Source: Pseudomonas sp. PGPPP3 (GTDB lineage: Bacteria; Pseudomonadota; Gammaproteobacteria; Pseudomonadales; Pseudomonadaceae). Taken from it: DNA of 7,379 nucleotides. The notes beneath the pieces were generated by a model, which was given only the letters and a program-made list of their open reading frames with translations, had not been told where the DNA came from and made no database searches. Numbering within the stretch: position 1 is the first letter of the stretch; each line of letters begins with the position of its first letter. The DNA lies in NCBI GenBank assembly GCA_002256055.1, contig NKIE01000015.1, forward strand, positions 1-7,379, read 5' to 3'. The translations under genes were made by a program, and so were the position numbers. This document shows, in pieces, positions 6,917 through 7,379 of the stretch.

Positions 6917-7379
6917 GCTTTGCTCCCCGGTAATTCGCCTAAGGCCAGACGTAAACGCTGCCAATCGGCCTCAGTAGCCGGCAGGCCAAAACGCAGGCTC
7001 TGCGGCTGGGTGATGTGGCGCAACAAAATGCCGCGCTGGGCAAAATGCTGGTGCAACGCCGCAGCCTGCGCAGTGAGCAACCATTGGAACAAGGCGCAGC
7101 CTTGGGTCACCAAGCCAAATTCGGCCAGCAGATCGGCCAAGCGTTGACTGGCCTGCTGCAGACGCTGGCTTTGTTGCAGATGGGCCGTTTCGTCAGTCAG
7201 ACAGGCCAACCCCAGCCAACGCGCTGGACCGCTGACGGCCCAGGGGCCGAGGCGTTCATTCAGATCATTCAGCAGACTCGGTTCGGCCAGCACAAAGCCC
7301 AGACGCACCCCGGCCAGACCATAAAACTTGCCGAACGAGCGCAGCACGATCAGCCCAGGCGTGTGGCTGTGAGCAGCCA
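6913..7379 (-). CDS. cobD: Threonine-phosphate decarboxylase, C-terminal part
   Basis: This is the last 154 codons of a class I/II PLP aminotransferase-fold enzyme whose start lies beyond the right edge. The visible part begins just before [20 protein letters not shown], where the lysine encoded at 7329-7327 is the Schiff-base lysine that holds pyridoxal phosphate. Near the end, [16 protein letters not shown] contains the conserved arginine that binds the substrate carboxylate. In the cobalamin operon this fold is CobD of Salmonella, called CobC in P. denitrificans, which decarboxylates L-threonine O-3-phosphate to aminopropanol phosphate. Histidinol-phosphate aminotransferase (HisC) is the close relative, but the ATGA overlap with cobQ argues strongly for the cobalamin role. 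The GTG at 7347 is an internal valine codon and not the start. Confidence 0.92.
   Translation of the reverse strand, partial: AAHSHTPGLIVLRSFGKFYGLAGVRLGFVLAEPSLLNDLNERLGPWAVSGPARWLGLACLTDETAHLQQSQRLQQASQRLADLLAEFGLVTQGCALFQWLLTAQAAALHQHFAQRGILLRHITQPQSLRFGLPATEADWQRLRLALGELPGSKA
6923..6928 (-). promoter_or_regulatory. Ribosome binding site that decides the cobQ start
   Basis: On the minus strand GGGGAG lies 6 bases before the ATG at 6916, inside the end of cobD. It is the best Shine-Dalgarno match in the operon segment and fixes the cobQ start, ruling out the longer frame that begins at 6964. Confidence 0.7.

Noticed and set aside
6917..6964. N-terminal extension of CobQ starting at 6964
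   Set aside because: It would overlap cobD by 52 bases, lacks family similarity, and the inner ATG has a strong ribosome site and the family N-terminus.

Overview
The window looks like chromosomal DNA from a Pseudomonas-type gammaproteobacterium. It carries a leftward cobalamin (vitamin B12) late-assembly operon and the start of a PQQ-biosynthesis protease gene (pqqF), with high-GC coding sequence and a gene order I associate with Pseudomonas. The genus is an inference from gene content and protein flavour; no database search was run.

Layout from left to right. Bases 1-398 (minus) are the first 132 codons of pqqF, cut by the left edge. Bases 399-794 are a 396-base non-coding stretch. Its left half is GC-rich and holds the pqqF leader; its right half is AT-rich. 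Bases 795-2441 (plus) are a two-gene unit, a family-2 glycosyltransferase followed 30 bases later by a 2-oxoglutarate/Fe(II) oxygenase. These genes are visibly poorer in GC than both flanks: two rows sampled by hand gave 25/60 and 27/60 G+C, against 33/60 and 45/60 in the cob genes. Bases 2442-2574 are a short convergent junction. Bases 2575-7379 (minus) are six tightly overlapping cob genes, in transcription order cobD (partial, threonine-phosphate decarboxylase), cobQ, cobU, cobT, cobC (alpha-ribazole phosphatase) and cobS.

The cob genes encode a nearly complete nucleotide-loop assembly line. CobQ amidates the adenosylated corrin to cobyric acid. CobD supplies aminopropanol phosphate. CobU activates adenosylcobinamide with GMP. 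CobT makes alpha-ribazole phosphate from dimethylbenzimidazole. CobS joins the halves and CobC removes the phosphate. The CbiB-type step that attaches aminopropanol is not in the window and probably lies upstream, beyond the right edge. Every gene junction overlaps, three of them as ATGA, which points to one polycistronic message with translational coupling. No cobalamin riboswitch is visible; it would be expected upstream, outside the window.

The accessory part is the glycosyltransferase/oxygenase pair. It looks like a laterally acquired cassette placed between two core metabolic loci, plausibly adding a sugar to a surface or secreted glycan and hydroxylating it. Substrates cannot be deduced from sequence. 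No transposase, integrase, tRNA, CRISPR array or phage gene was seen.
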